Positions 1-11,312 of a stretch of 64,000 nt of DNA are shown piece after piece; position 1 is the first letter of the stretch; each line of letters starts with the position of its first letter. The notes under the pieces are model-generated. The model did not search any database, was not told where the DNA came from, and saw only the letters and a program-made list of their open reading frames with translations. The stretch lies in the NCBI GenBank assembly GCA_963971535.1, contig OZ020598.1:101851496-101915495 (forward strand), given 5' to 3'. The DNA comes from Notolepis coatsorum. Taxonomy: Eukaryota; Chordata; Actinopteri; Aulopiformes; Paralepididae. The position numbers and the translations under genes are program-made.

Positions 1-125
1 AGTGTTCTTCCCCCTTTTTACTGTATAAGAAAGAATAGAAAACGCATTGCAATGACACCATGCAGATAGTGGACAGACTATATGATGGGATTCAAGTTCG
101 CGTTTTTGTTGCTCATAGGCATGCT

Positions 126-178
126 GTCAGAGTATGATATCTTAATCAAACATTCTAGAACATTTGTCGTCACAGATC
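126..178 (-). repeat. Diverged single unit of the 45-bp heat-shock-element repeat
   Basis: This stretch reads, in reverse complement, like one unit of the arrays at 37421-37935 and 58078-58786. It shares the order AATCAAACATTCTAGAACAT followed by TTTG and a GTCACAG block. The core TTCTAGAA keeps two head-to-head GAA pentamers. It is a lone, diverged copy about 37 kb from the main array. The similarity was read by eye. Confidence 0.6.
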
Positions 179-1063
179 ATGTCCTAATAAAACATAGGCT
201 ATGGCATGGATCGTGATATTGTGTGGACTGTTATTATTACTGTACACCGGTACCACCCATTGTGACAACAGCCTTGTGAGTCCCGCACACAAACATGATG
301 GAATTCAAGTTCATGTATTGAAAGGCGGCTACATCATACATGCAGTGAGATTCATTGTTCTTGTATATGCTCTCGTATTATATTGTTTATATAGGCTACC
401 CAATACTGACATCAAAATAGATTGTAGTATGCCTCTAGAAATCATATGCAGCAGGTAGAAAATTGACGGGAGATCCATCGCGATTTGGAATAGAATTGAG
501 GAGAACTTTAATCCCTGTGTATTAATCAAACAACACGGGAAAAGGCAGTCATATTCCAGCGCGGTCTTTATTAGCCGACAACAAAATAGATGCCTCTAAA
601 AATCATATAGCCAATCGAACACAACTAATAAAGGCATTCATATTACAGCACGGTTATGATGACACACAACCAACGCCAAACAGTGGTCAACGAACGGTCT
701 TTATTAGTATTTTGAGCTGTCCAGGCAGAATTGCAGCAATGGTCTTAGGGTTAGTAAGGCTCTAATCAGGGCTTTCCCCAGGATTTTCAAACAAGATGGT
801 GCTGAGTCGCAACTAGGGGGTGGTCCGGAAGCGGGCTATTATTTGCAATAATATCTGACATCACCGTTTACAAATCCGCCTTTTATTTATCCCATAATAC
901 GTAATAGTGTCTTCTTGGTTCGACAGCAGTGAATTCTCCGTGGAGTTTCTCAGAGTCCCGCTCGGGTCAGTCCATTATTTCACATCCCATGGGGGGTGTT
1001 TCCTCATTTTCATGACCATATATGGATAATCATGCACGAGCATTGACGGTAGAACAAAGTGGT
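179..1063. other. No gene recognised
   Basis: AT-rich sequence with short open frames only and no recognisable domain. Two imperfect copies of a GATGG(G/A)ATTCAAGTTC motif (near 84 and 297) hint at an old local duplication. I see no RNA gene or intact mobile element here. Confidence 0.5.
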
Positions 1064-1198
1064 ATTCATCAACACGGAGGAGCATAGAGCCTGCTTACGC
1101 ACTGTGTGATGAATCCCGACTTCCCTGTGCGTACACTAGTTCTACATTCCGTGCTTACGTGTGGAAATAGAAATGTTCTACGCACACTATTGATGAAT
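1064..1198. repeat. Possible short inverted-end element (MITE-like)
   Basis: The stretch starts with ATTCATCAA and ends with TTGATGAAT, a 9-bp inverted match 135 bp apart. The Ty3/Gypsy integrase frame loses its family similarity exactly at the right end, so this insertion (or a deletion) may have removed the end of that element. No clear target duplication is visible. Confidence 0.3.
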
Positions 1199-2110
1199 GA
1201 GGGCCCTGGACTCCACCCGGAGAGGGAGATCATGGGTGGAAAGCCAAACCCACTGCCCAGGATAAAAAACCGGAGCCGGACGATGTTTACGGTTAGCCTG
1301 CCGCTGAGCCTTAACCGAGGCCTTCTGAAGCGCCGTCCGCACCCTGTTCCACGTCCTGTGACAGCGAGCCACGTGTGCCTGGGCCGATGGCACCTCAGCC
1401 TCCTGCTCCTGTTCGGGAAAAAGAGGAGGTTGAAAACCATATTTAAACTGAAAGGGAGACATACCAGTAGAGGAGGACAGAAGGGTATTATGCGCGTACT
1501 CAGCCCAGGCCAACCTCCTACTCCTAGCACTTCAGGACACCCTCCAGATCCTGGTTGACGCACTCCGTCTGCCCGTTCGACTGCGGATGGAACCCAGACG
1601 ACAGGCTGACGGAGGCGCCGAGGGCGGCGCCGAGGGCGGCGCCGAACGCCTTCCAAAACCTGGAGGCGAACTGAGGGCCCCGGTCGGACACAATATCCAC
1701 TGGAAGCCCATGGACCCGAAAGACGTGCTGCACCACCAGGTCAGCCGTCTCCCAAGCCGAGGGGAGCTTGGGAAGGGGAATGAAGTGAGCCGCCTTGGAG
1801 AATCGGTCCACTACCACCCAGATGGCAGTGAACCCATCCGACAGAGGAAGGCCAGAAATAAAATCCAGGGATATGTGCGACCAGGGACGCTTGGGAATAG
1901 GAAGCGGCCGGAGAAGACCCGCCGGGTCTTACTGCACGCACACCGGGCAGGCCGCTACAAAGGAGCGTGTATCCCCCTCCTCTGTTGGCCACCAAAACCT
2001 CCTACGGATAAACTCCAGGGTTCTGGCGGCTTCAGGGTGACCGGTGAGAGAGGATGCATGCGCCCACTGCCTTGGGCACATACATCCGCCCCGGAGGACC
2101 CCCACTGGGA
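1199..2110 (-). pseudogene. Gypsy integrase region, truncated
   Basis: The catalytic core is visible as [12 protein letters not shown] (first Asp), [16 protein letters not shown] (second Asp) and [12 protein letters not shown] (Glu), the DDE residues that join element DNA to the genome. The C-terminal part (1199-1513) ends at [14 protein letters not shown], inside the GPY/F-type region, and stops where family similarity is lost. A 12-bp unit is repeated near 1618-1645, giving an extra GAAL block in the core. Several frames are needed to read it. Confidence 0.88.
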
Positions 2111-2170
2111 TCGGGCTCCCGTGTCAGAGCCGATCTTACCACCCTATGCCCCATGACACGGGTGCCAAAA

Positions 2171-3718
2171 TCAAGGCCTGTGGAATAATAGGGTGGGGCT
2201 TCTCCTCCCAACCCGGAAGGTCCAACTGGCGAGACAGAGCGTCAGGTTTGACATTCTTGGAACCGGGTCGGAAAATCGAAATCGAGTGAAGAATAACGCC
2301 CACCTGGCCTGGCCAGTGTTAAGGCGTTTAGCCCCTTGGATGTAAGCCAAGTTCTTATGATCAGTCCAAACAATGAAAGGATGTGCCGCCCCCTCTAACC
2401 AATGGCTCCATTCCTCCAGTGCCAAATTGATCGCCAATAACTCCCGATTACCCACATCGTAGTTACACTCAGCCGAAGACAGACGGCGTGAAAAAAAAAG
2501 CGCAAGGATGCACCTTACCGTCCTTTGAACATCTCTGAGAGATCACCCCTCCCACCGCGATGTCAGAGGCATCCTCTTCCACAATGAACGGAATCTCTGC
2601 ATCGTGGCGGATCAGTACAGGGGCAGAGGTAAATCGACGTTTGAGGTCGCAGAAGGCCGACTCTGCCCTAGGCGACCATTCAAAGCCAGGGAGAGAGGAC
2701 TTAGTGAGAGCTGTTAATGGATTGGCTAAGGCGCTAAAATTGCGAATAAAGCGCCTGTAAAAATTTGCAAAGCCCAAAATACGTTGTAACTCCTTGAGCG
2801 ACGAAGGCTGTGGCCAATCCAAGACTGCACTCACCTTAGCTGGATCAATGCGAAGATCACCCTTCGTCAACACAAAGCCCAGGAAGGAAACGGTGTCAGT
2901 GTGAAACACACACTTCTCTGCCTTACCAAATAGTTGATGCTTAAGGAGACGTTGAAGCACCTCATGAACATGCAGTTGGTGTTGCACCATATCGCGAGAA
3001 AAAATTAGGATGTCATCTAAGTACACAAAAACGGACACCCCAATTAATTCCCGCAGCACGTCGTTAACCAGGGCTTGGAAAACTGCCGGAGCATTAGCTA
3101 AACCAAAAGGCATGACTAAATACTCATAATGCCTGTTAGGCGTGTTAAATGCAGTCTTCCACTCGTCCCCCTCCCTAATCCTGACCAAATTCTATGCATT
3201 ACGTAAGTCAAGTTTAGAGAAAACCTGTGCCTCCTGTAAGCACTCAAAGGCGGTGTCCATGAGAGGCAATGGGTATCGGTTCTTGATGGAAACGTTGTTC
3301 AATCCCCTATAATCAATGCACGGCCGCTGACTCCCATCCTTCTTAGCAACAAAAAAGAAGCCAGTGCAGGGGATGTGGACAGTCGAATATGCCCCGCGGA
3401 CAGTGCCTCTCGAATATAAGTGTTCATGGATACTGTCTCGGGGCGAGAGAGAGAAAACATCCGCCCACGGGGTGGAGAAGTACCAGGTAGAAGATTAATG
3501 GGGCAGTCGTAAAGTCTATGAGGTGGTAGTGTGTTAGCACGCGTTTTACTAAAAACGTCCACCAGGTCAAAATAGACCACAGGCACTCCTGCTAAATCGG
3601 GAGATACGAAGGAGTCTGCAACACTCACCGTCATCCTGGAGAGAGACAAAAGAGGGGGGGGGTGCGGGTGAACTCTCGCCAGCATCAGCCTTGACGCCGC
3701 TTCCCATGGAGAGTTCAC
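2171..3718 (-). pseudogene. Gypsy reverse transcriptase and RNase H region
   Basis: The N-terminal part (3299-3718) carries the [15 protein letters not shown] approach to the polymerase. The palm (2469-3188) has [16 protein letters not shown] and the catalytic [10 protein letters not shown] (YLDD), then [16 protein letters not shown] of the connection. RNase H follows in 2171-2455 with [12 protein letters not shown]. The frames do not join: a TAG stop sits right after the motif A aspartate region (LDLRNA, near 3193) and there are shifts near 3299 and 2460. The copy cannot make a full enzyme. Confidence 0.92.
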
Positions 3719-4088
3719 CCGTAGCCCAATTATTACAGGGGTTATGTAATGCGAGCCAGGGGTGGCCTAATACAATCAAAGAACAGGGAGACATGACAAC
3801 AAAACATTTCAACAGTTCCCACCTATTACCCACCACCTGCACCCGTAGCTGCCCGGTGCGTTGTGTAATGAGGCCACATCCCAGAGGTTGCCCATCCAAA
3901 GATTGGACGGGCATGGGTACCTCTAGGGTTTCTACAGGGACCCCCCACTCCATAGCCAACCCCTCGTGCATAAGATTCCCCGCCGCACCAGAATCCACCA
4001 ATGCCCTGGTGGTTTTAACAATATCCCCCCACCCAACAGAAATGTCAAACAGTATGATTGTCCTCAATGACTGGGAAAAAATGCCCAC
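3567..4088 (-). pseudogene. Gypsy aspartic protease region
   Basis: The frame contains ALVDSGAAGNLM, the catalytic D-S/T-G motif with its flap-side context, and downstream VLGHPWLALHNP, matching the second conserved block of Ty3/Gypsy proteases. This enzyme cleaves the Gag-Pol polyprotein. It is joined in a different frame to the reverse transcriptase N terminus (3299-3718), so the polyprotein is interrupted. Confidence 0.85.
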
Positions 4089-4109
4089 CTGCTAGAAGCT
4101 TCCCCGACC

Positions 4110-5076
4110 CTAGCGGGCCCCCCCATTTCCCGACTGTCCCCGACAGGTGGAGAAGCAATGCCCCGTGCGGCCACAACGAAAACACCGCTTCTCATCAATG
4201 TATTTGTGTCTGTCCGCCTCGGACAGGCTGAGGGCGCAGAGTTGCATGGGTTCGCCACCCAGGCTCTCTCTAGGATGGGGAAGTGCGGGGGGTTCGACAC
4301 CGAAAGAAGGGCGGAAGAGTGCCTGCGACAAGGCTCCCCTCTTGCGCTCCCTCTCCCAATGTCGGTTATCGACCTTGATAGCCAAGGTAATGAGGTGGTC
4401 CAGGCGCTCGGGTAGCTCACGAGTTGCCAGCTCGTCCCGCATGTGCGCTGAGACCCCCTGGGTAAACAGCACGCAGCAGGGAACCTCCGGCCAGGCCACC
4501 TCCCGAGCCACTATGCGGAAATCGATTGCATAATCTGCAACAGTGTGAATGCCCTGCCGGCAGGACAGGAGTCGACTGCCGGCCTCGTAAATGGAAATCA
4601 CCCGGGAGGTATCAAATACATGACGCATCTCCCAGGTAAATGCATACACATTGTTGCAGATCAGCGACCCATTCTCCCACTCCACAGTAGCCCAGGAGAG
4701 CGCCCGACCAGTAAGCAAAGTGATGATGTAAGCTACCCGAGACATATGAGAGGGGAAAGTGCGGGGTTGTAGTTGGAAAATAAGAGGGCACTTAGTGACA
4801 AACTCACGACATCCCTCCGGTCTTCCTCCGTAGCGGTCAGAGGGTGGCAGCCTTGGCTCCCGGATGATGTCCTCTCTCCGGTCAGGAAGTCCCAGCTGCA
4901 AGTCCCCTGGTTGCTTCCATCTCGGCAGCATTGGAACGAACGTTGTTGACCGCCGCCAGCGCCGAGTTAGCCCTCTCCCGGGAGGATACCGACATGTCTC
5001 CTAGCCTGCCCAGCTCGATGCTGACGGCCGACTGGCGGTCGAGAAGAATCCTTAGCTGGTCCCGCTGCGCAACCAT
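4110..5076 (-). pseudogene. Gypsy gag relic with CCHC zinc knuckle
   Basis: The main frame (4110-4931) encodes about 270 residues. It has a capsid-like middle (ITLLTGRALSWATVEW) and near its C terminus a CX2CX4HX4C zinc knuckle (CFRCGRTGHCFSTC), the nucleic-acid-binding motif of retrotransposon nucleocapsids. The N-terminal part continues in another frame at 4882-5076 (a leucine- and arginine-rich helical stretch), so at least one frameshift separates them. Gag packages the element RNA in the cytoplasm; this copy is broken. Confidence 0.85.
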
Positions 5077-5121
5077 CTCCTCTCATATTCCTCCATGGTA
5101 CTCATCGTTGGTCGAGGCTTC

Positions 5122-5538
5122 TGTTACGTATGGGGGTGATAGTGGTAGTGAGTCCAATGGTGGAGGAGACAAGGAAAGATGGAGATAGGTAGCTCTTTCT
5201 AAGGATGTGTCTTTATTAAAACACACAGAGCAGCGATTATCCATGAAAGACACCGGGCGTCAACAGAGAAAACAGAGCAAAAGTAACATAAGTGTACAGC
5301 GAGTGGCTCAGCAACCTCTGACCAGCTCCTTCCCACACGAACGGATATCTGAAGCCTCGACAACAAGACAAGGGAACAGAGAATAAATAAGTAGTCACAA
5401 ACCCAACATTCCAATCAATTAGCAGTGACAGCAAATTGACAGCACAGTGACAGCAACCAGTGGAGAGTACCAATCAGAGACACACAGGAATGTGGGCGTG
5501 ACAACCAAAATGCAAATACCAACCACCAGGTGACAACA
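5122..5538 (-). repeat. 5' LTR of the Ty3/Gypsy element
   Basis: Read on the minus strand this 417-bp block starts TGTTGTCACC and ends CGTAACA, the usual TG...CA termini. It contains an AATAAAG polyadenylation-type signal near 5215. It directly precedes the gag region. There is no second copy in the window to fix the ends, so the boundaries are inferred from the terminal dinucleotides. Confidence 0.65.
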
Positions 5539-5552
5539 TTCCAGAATGACAG

Positions 5553-5986
5553 CTGGGTTCCCGGGAAGCGTCTATTCTTTTACCAACAAACTTGCATTTT
5601 TCTGCGATCTGATTGGCCACTGACGTTTCTGGTCATGTGACATCTGCGGCAATCGTGTGACGCCTGTTTCTATCACTGGTTAAGCTTAGGCACTCTTTCG
5701 AAGTTGGTTAAGGTTAGAGTTTGTCTTATAGCAGGGCGATAGAACACCAGCCCTGATTCCAAACTCTAACCATAACCAACTTCGAAGGAGTCGCCTAAGC
5801 TTAACAAGTGATAGAACTAGGCGTTAGGTAGTTTGCAGGCTGTTAGAGGCAGAAATAGGCGCAGAAACAGGCATCACACGATTGGCGCAGATGTCACATG
5901 ACCAGAAACGTCAGTGGCCAATCAGATCGCGGAAAAATGCAAGTTCGTTGGTAAAAGAATAGACGCTCCCGGGAGAGGGAACCCAG
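5553..5986. mobile_element. Foldback (palindromic) DNA element
   Basis: The left arm from CTGGGTTCCC is matched in reverse complement by the right arm ending GGGAACCCAG. The match continues inward through ATTCTTTTACCAAC, ATCTGATTGGCCACTGACG and the TTAAGGTTAGAG stretch, leaving a loop of only some 35 bp. The right arm has one extra insertion of about 50 bp (near 5815-5865). There is no coding capacity. This looks like a non-autonomous MITE or foldback element. It shares TTAAGGTTAG-type motifs with 13860-14150. Confidence 0.8.
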
Positions 5987-6715
5987 AACGTTACACTAAA
6001 CGGTGGAATTCTGGGAATATCAGTTTTCTGTTTGAATCTCACACACAAACCTATAAACTTGCTACGTCATGCTCTGATGTCAAGTGAAATCGGGCCGGGA
6101 TTATGGACACAGAAAAACAGCAGCAGAACCACAGCCAAGGCCAATGAGTCAGAGTTGGAAATAATATTAATTGTTTTTCTTTTAATAAACATTGAAAAGG
6201 CGTTCCACAGACCCGAACACCACACACAGGTTAATTAAAACCGTACACCCACTACAGCTGAAACAAAGAAAACATGCTATTATTGGATGATTTAGAGAGA
6301 TTTCTATACAGCTCATTTTAAATTAAATGGGATTTCCTTGTCAAATGCAAAAGCAGTGAAGGGAGACCGACAGAAAAGGCATTACATTTGTTTCATCTGT
6401 CTTGTTTCCAGATTGCTAAATCGAATCTGAGATCTGAGTCCCATTATTATCACTGAAAATAAACCAGTTTGTAATGTCCACACTTAGGCTATTAGTAATT
6501 ATAATAAGCATGCAGGAGTCAGTAGGCTGTGGCGTTATCCCTCCATGTTTATTCCTTGCTCTCAGAACATTCACATCATAGTCGCTTCAGGCGCGTACCG
6601 TAACTCCAGGACACACTTCCTGGTTGTCGCCTATTGTGCCTATTGTGCCGCCTAACGGTGTCGGTGGTAATAACAGCATATTAACAATAATACTAACAAT
6701 ACAGAACACAACACA
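5987..6715. other. No gene recognised
   Basis: Contains only short frames (the longest at 6032-6238) with no domain I recognise, and AT-rich stretches. At 6716-6739 it ends in a half unit of the 65-bp repeat found after the L2 element. Confidence 0.5.
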
Positions 6716-6757
6716 GTTGTTCTAAGATCAGCCTACAGTTTATTATCCTCTCTGCCT

Positions 6758-7762
6758 GTGTTCCCCCGGGCCGTGGCAGTGCCTGGGAGACCTCGCCAGG
6801 CTGGCTATGTTGCTCCACTGGGTGATTTCCCAGGACTACATTCATTCATTGACAGTGCCTGCTCTGCCTCGTGGCCGCCTGATGGGAACGCCTGCCAGGT
6901 GCCCCGCAGCAGGAAGCGGGCTCCCTCCCGGAGTCCTGCTCTCTCGCCCCTCTCGCTACAGCATCCTCCTGGCTTTTGCTCTCCGGTGGCCAAGCGTGGT
7001 CGCCTGCAGGATCCTGTGCCGGAGTCTCCTACTCTGAATGGATCGGATGCAGAGTCTATGGACACACCTGCTAGCACAGGATTGCTAGCGTTGGATAGCA
7101 TAGCCAACGTTACCCTTTCCCTCCTCTCTGGTGTTGATGCTACAAGCTTAGCTATCCCTACCCCCTCCGTGGTTAATGCTGCTACCATAGCTAGTGTTTC
7201 CCCTGGTGCTAGCAACTTACCTAAGGCTAGCACAGCTGGCCCCAAGTTCACTAGCTTTCACATCCCCCCTCCAGAGTATATCGTCCTGGGTGACTCTATT
7301 ATCAGATATGTTAACATCCCAAATGCCATCTCATACTCTTACTCCGGGGCTAAAATTCTGGATTTAATTCAATTCCTCCCAGGTATTGTTGAACGCAACA
7401 AGTCAGCACACACAGTGATTGTCCATGTTGGCACAAATGACATCCGGGGTAAGGGGGGGTCAATCAAGTTAGGCAATGATTACAAGACACTGGGAATGAT
7501 TATAGAATGCCTGGGGAAAAAATGTATATTCTCCGGTTTACTCCCCACTCTTGACCGAGGCTCCGAAAATTTTAGCCGGACATACAGTGCTGATAGATGG
7601 TTATCTGGCATTTGCGATGCTCGTGGTTTTGGTTACATCAGCAACTTTGATGCATTTTGGAAAAAACCTAGCCTGTTCCATGACAGATTACATCCCAACA
7701 CCAAGGGAAGAAAAGTCCTAGCTAGCAATTTTCACTGCTATGTCAGGTCTGCCTCAAAGTGA
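6758..7762 (+). CDS. L2 LINE ORF1 with SGNH/GDSL-type esterase domain
   Basis: The frame is open for 334 codons but begins without an ATG. The first in-frame ATG lies near codon 100, so the true start is uncertain and the 5' end may be truncated. The N-terminal half is Pro/Ser rich. The C-terminal half holds the SGNH hydrolase blocks: YIVLGDSIIR (block I, with the catalytic Ser), VIVHVGTNDIRG (block III) and HDRLHPNTKG (block V, with the Asp-x-x-His pair). ORF1 proteins of CR1/L2 LINEs carry this esterase and bind the element RNA. The product of this copy could be functional. Confidence 0.85.
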   Translation: MFPRAVAVPGRPRQAGYVAPLGDFPGLHSFIDSACSASWPPDGNACQVPRSRKRAPSRSPALSPLSLQHPPGFCSPVAKRGRLQDPVPESPTLNGSDAESMDTPASTGLLALDSIANVTLSLLSGVDATSLAIPTPSVVNAATIASVSPGASNLPKASTAGPKFTSFHIPPPEYIVLGDSIIRYVNIPNAISYSYSGAKILDLIQFLPGIVERNKSAHTVIVHVGTNDIRGKGGSIKLGNDYKTLGMIIECLGKKCIFSGLLPTLDRGSENFSRTYSADRWLSGICDARGFGYISNFDAFWKKPSLFHDRLHPNTKGRKVLASNFHCYVRSASK

Positions 7763-7807
7763 TGTCAGGACTATAGGTCTTCTCAGCACCACTCCCTCCA
7801 CCATGAC

Positions 7808-10800
7808 ATGTCACAAGTGCAGCCCCTCCAAGCTGTAACTTACGAAGAGCCTATTACGCAGCTACCTGTAGGCCTACATACATTACAAAGAGACAATTTG
7901 ATGTACATTAATTATCATTGTGCCCTCTCCTCCCCGCCTCCCGCTCCCATTCCAACAATTGTGGGCTACAGGCCAAGTAAACTGCCGGTGGGCAGGCGAT
8001 GTAGAGGGGGTCACCTGCACGCACTATCCATAGGTACTCCAGCTAACCCAGAGAATAGCTCCACTATTAAAATGGCCCTCCTCAATCCTCGATCCATAAC
8101 CAACAAGTCTTTTATTATAAATGACCTTTTTGTCCGGGAAGAGTTAAGCTGTCTATTTCTTGTAGAGACTTGGCAAAGAGATCTGGAACAGACCCATCTC
8201 AATGAACTCTGTCCGCCGAACTGTAGCTCCATTAGCACTCCACGGCTATCTGGTCGTGGAGGTGGCCTTGCGTTGGTCCATAAAACTTCTATTGCATGTC
8301 GGACAGTGAACTCTGAGTCCTTTCAATCCTTTGAACTACAAATCACCATAGTTGGCAGAGCGCATCCATTTTATTGTATTTTAATTTATCGCCCTCCTGG
8401 CTCCACTAGTCTTTTTTTTAACCGAGTTTACTGAGTTACTTACATCAGTGATTAAGCTGGACAACGTGCTGGTCACCGGTGATTTTAATTTTCATGTTGA
8501 TGACGTCACATCAAAGGCTGCATCAGATTTTCTCGCGATTACTGACTCTTTTAATTTTGTTCAGCATATTTCGGGTCCTACTCATGTAGCCGGGCATACT
8601 TTAGATTTAGTTTTCTCACATGGGTTAAACATTAAGAATGTCAACCTCCAGGATTTCCATCTGAGTGACCATAAGTGTATACTTTTTGATGTTTGTTTTA
8701 ACTCTGATGTGCTCCCTCATAACCAGATGACGCACAGACGTATAATTAAGCAAAACTCTGCAGATACATTTTCAACATTATTTGACTCTGATGTTCTGTC
8801 CAATTGCAACGAGTTAGAGTCCCTTGTGCAGTCTTTTCATGACCAATGTTCCACTATTTTGGACATAGTTGCTCCTTTTAAATCCAGACCTGCCTCCCGT
8901 ACCAATTCTACTCCCTGGTTCAATGAGTCTATCCGCAGTTTTAGACGTCAGTGTAGAAAGACAGAGCGTTTATGGAAAGCCTCCAAGCTTGAAGTCCACA
9001 GGTTACATCTCAAGGAGCTATTGGTCCAGTTTAATGACATGATAAGGGATGCAAGAACTGCATATTTTGCTAATCTAATATCATCCAACAAGGGAAACTC
9101 AAGGGTTTTGTTTGAAACAATCAATACTATTGTTGCTCCTATGCCTCCATGTGTACCTGTATATTCTTATACTGACTGTAATAACTTTTTGAATTATTTT
9201 GTGGATAAGGTCAGTGGTGTTAGAGCAGGCATCTGCCCCTCATCCCTTTCTGACAGCCTTCCTACCACTGTCTCTCCTCCTCTCACGCTGCTAGACTCGT
9301 TCTCTCCAGTCACCTTAGAGCAGGTTTCTATAGTGCTGCACAAAACGAAACCCTCTTTTAATCCCCTTGATGCTGTTCCCTCATCCCTGATTTTAGAGGT
9401 CCTTGACTCAATTGGTCCCACAATTCTGTCAATAATTAACCGCTCTCTGGCATCAGGTTCTGTCCCTAGCCTTTTTAAACATGCCATAGTTCAACCTCTT
9501 TTAAAAAAGGCTAACCTAGACCCCTCTCTTCCTGAGAATTACAGACCAATCTCCAAACTACCTCTGCTGTCCAAGGTGCTGGAGAAAATTGTGGCTGAGC
9601 AGCTTCTCATGGTTCTAGAAACCCATAATCTGCATGACCCATTCCAATCAGGCTTTCGGAAATTTCATTCCACCGAAACAGCCCTTCTTAAGGTTACCAA
9701 TGACATTGTAATGGCTGCAGATGATGGTAAACACTCACTATTAGTTTTATTGGACCTCAGCGTAGCCTTTGACACGGTTGATCATGTGGTTATGGTGCGT
9801 AGGCTCAATGATGTGTTTGGGATCTCTGGGTCAGCACTGAGATGGTTCTCATCTTACCTAGCTGATAGAAGCTTTTCTGTGTCAGTGGGTCAGTTCATGT
9901 CGGACTCTACCCCACTGTCCTGTGGGGTTCCGCAGGGTTCTGTGCTAGGGCCAATGCTGTTCTCCCTATATATGTTTCCCCTAAGCCAGATTATTAAACG
10001 TTTTAATGGAATATTTTATCAATTTTATGCGGATGACATCCAATTGTATTGTTCTTTTAAGCCCAGTGAGTGTAATCGTTTTTGCATTATTAATGAATGC
10101 ATCGATGCCATCAAGAGCTGGATGGCTGATAATTTCCTTCAGCTTAATGCAAGTAAGACAGAAGCCCTCATTATTGCTCCCGACCACATCATCCCCATTA
10201 TAAAAAATTCTATTGGACCCTTAGGTCAGTGTGTCAAACCTCATGTGAGGAACTTAGGTGTAATTTTTGATGACTCTCTGTCTTTTAACAGCCATGTCAA
10301 CCAGCTCACACGGTCATGTTTTTATCAGCTCAGAAACATTGCCAAATTAAGATTTGTTGTTTCTAGAGCTGAAATGGAAATGATCATCCATGCTTTTATT
10401 TCATCACGCCTGGACTATTGCAATTCAATTTTTACCTGTCTGGATAAATCTGTGCTAAACCGCTTGCAAATCATTCAAAATGCAGCGGCAAGGCTTTTAA
10501 CTGGGACAAGTAGGCGTGCCCACATCACCCCCATTTTATCCACTCTACATTGGCTCCCCATTAATTATCGTGTCCATTTAAAAATTCTTGTTTTAACTTT
10601 TAAAGCCCTCCAAGGTAGATCCCCTGTGTACATTTTTAATTTACTGCGCCCCTACTCCCCCAGTCGTGCACTTAGGTCCTCCCACCAAAATCTCCTGGTT
10701 GTCCCACGGACCCGGTTAATAACAAAAGGTGACCGGTCCTTCCAATTTATGGCCCCTACCCTTTGGAACACCCCCCCCTTTCTATGCGTTCACTTGACTC

Positions 10801-10855
10801 CCTATCCACTTTTAAGGAACAGTTGAAAACGTTTTTATTCAGACAGGCTTTTAAA
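7808..10855 (+). pseudogene. L2 LINE ORF2: AP endonuclease and reverse transcriptase, two frameshifts
   Basis: The endonuclease part (7808-8434) has LLNPRSITNK, a VETW block and the IYRPPGS block. After a shift at a run of eight T (8412-8419) the frame resumes with VTGDFNFHVD and LSDHKCI. The reverse transcriptase follows: PLLKKANLDPSLPENYRPIS, LLVLLDLSVAFDTVDH (motif A), GVPQGSVLGPMLFSLYM, and the catalytic QFYADDIQLY. The C-terminal LINE region (SRLDYCNSIF, LHWLPINYRVHLKIL) is present. A second shift at a run of eight C (10771-10778) alters the last 20-odd codons. The enzyme would nick target DNA and copy the element RNA there. Confidence 0.92.
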
Positions 10856-11075
10856 TAATTCCTGGTTGTATACGTTGTTTATTTATTTATAATTGTTGTT
10901 TTGTTTTTAGTTGCACTCATATTTAGTTATTTAATTGTAACTATGCTTACGATGTGTCAGAATTGTTTTATGTGTAGTGCGTTCATCTCTATGTTGCTAT
11001 GTTTTACTTCTGTGAAGCACTTTGTGATTTTATCTGAGAAAGGTGCTATACAAATAAAGTTTACTTACTTACTTA

Positions 11076-11312
11076 CAGTATTATTGTTTGTGTCAGTTCT
11101 GTGACAGACGGTAACCACTGGCTGTTCTAAGATCAGCCTACAGTATTATTGTTTGTGTCAGTTCTGTGACAGACTGTAACCACTGGCTGTTCTAAGATCA
11201 GCCTACAGTATTATTGTTTGTGTCAGTTCTGTGACAGACTGTAACCACTGGCTGTTCTAAGATCAGCCTACAGTATTATTGTTTGTGTCAGTTCTGTGAC
11301 AGGCTGTAACAC
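11076..11312 (+). repeat. 65-bp tandem repeat, about 3.6 units
   Basis: Units start at 11076, 11141, 11206 and 11271, each beginning CAGTATTATTGTTTGTGTCA and ending CTAAGATCAGCCTA. A partial unit lies on the other side of the L2 LINE at 6716-6739, showing that the LINE inserted into this array. Confidence 0.92.

Larger units (their letters stand above)
1199..5538 (-). mobile_element. Ty3/Gypsy LTR retrotransposon, decayed, 3' end missing
   Basis: On the minus strand the order is LTR, gag with zinc knuckle, aspartic protease, reverse transcriptase, RNase H and integrase. This is the Ty3/Gypsy order, with integrase last. The frames are broken by stops and shifts. The element lacks everything after the integrase DNA-binding region, including the second LTR. 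The remaining LTR (5122-5538) has TGTTA...AACA ends. The style (PHRxYDCxIxLLPG, then [10 protein letters not shown]) matches fish Gypsy chromovirus-like elements. It is not active. Confidence 0.92.
6740..11075 (+). mobile_element. L2-clade LINE, nearly intact
   Basis: The element has ORF1 (esterase type), ORF2 (endonuclease plus reverse transcriptase) and a short 3' UTR ending in GTGCTATACAAATAAAG and a TTAC microsatellite tail, as in L2-type LINEs. The 5' junction follows CTAAGATCAGCCTACAGT and the 3' junction resumes with AGTATTATTG, so it sits inside a 65-bp tandem repeat unit. Two single-base homopolymer differences (T run near 8412-8419, C run near 10771-10778) are the only coding breaks I found. 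It therefore looks young. Confidence 0.9.
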
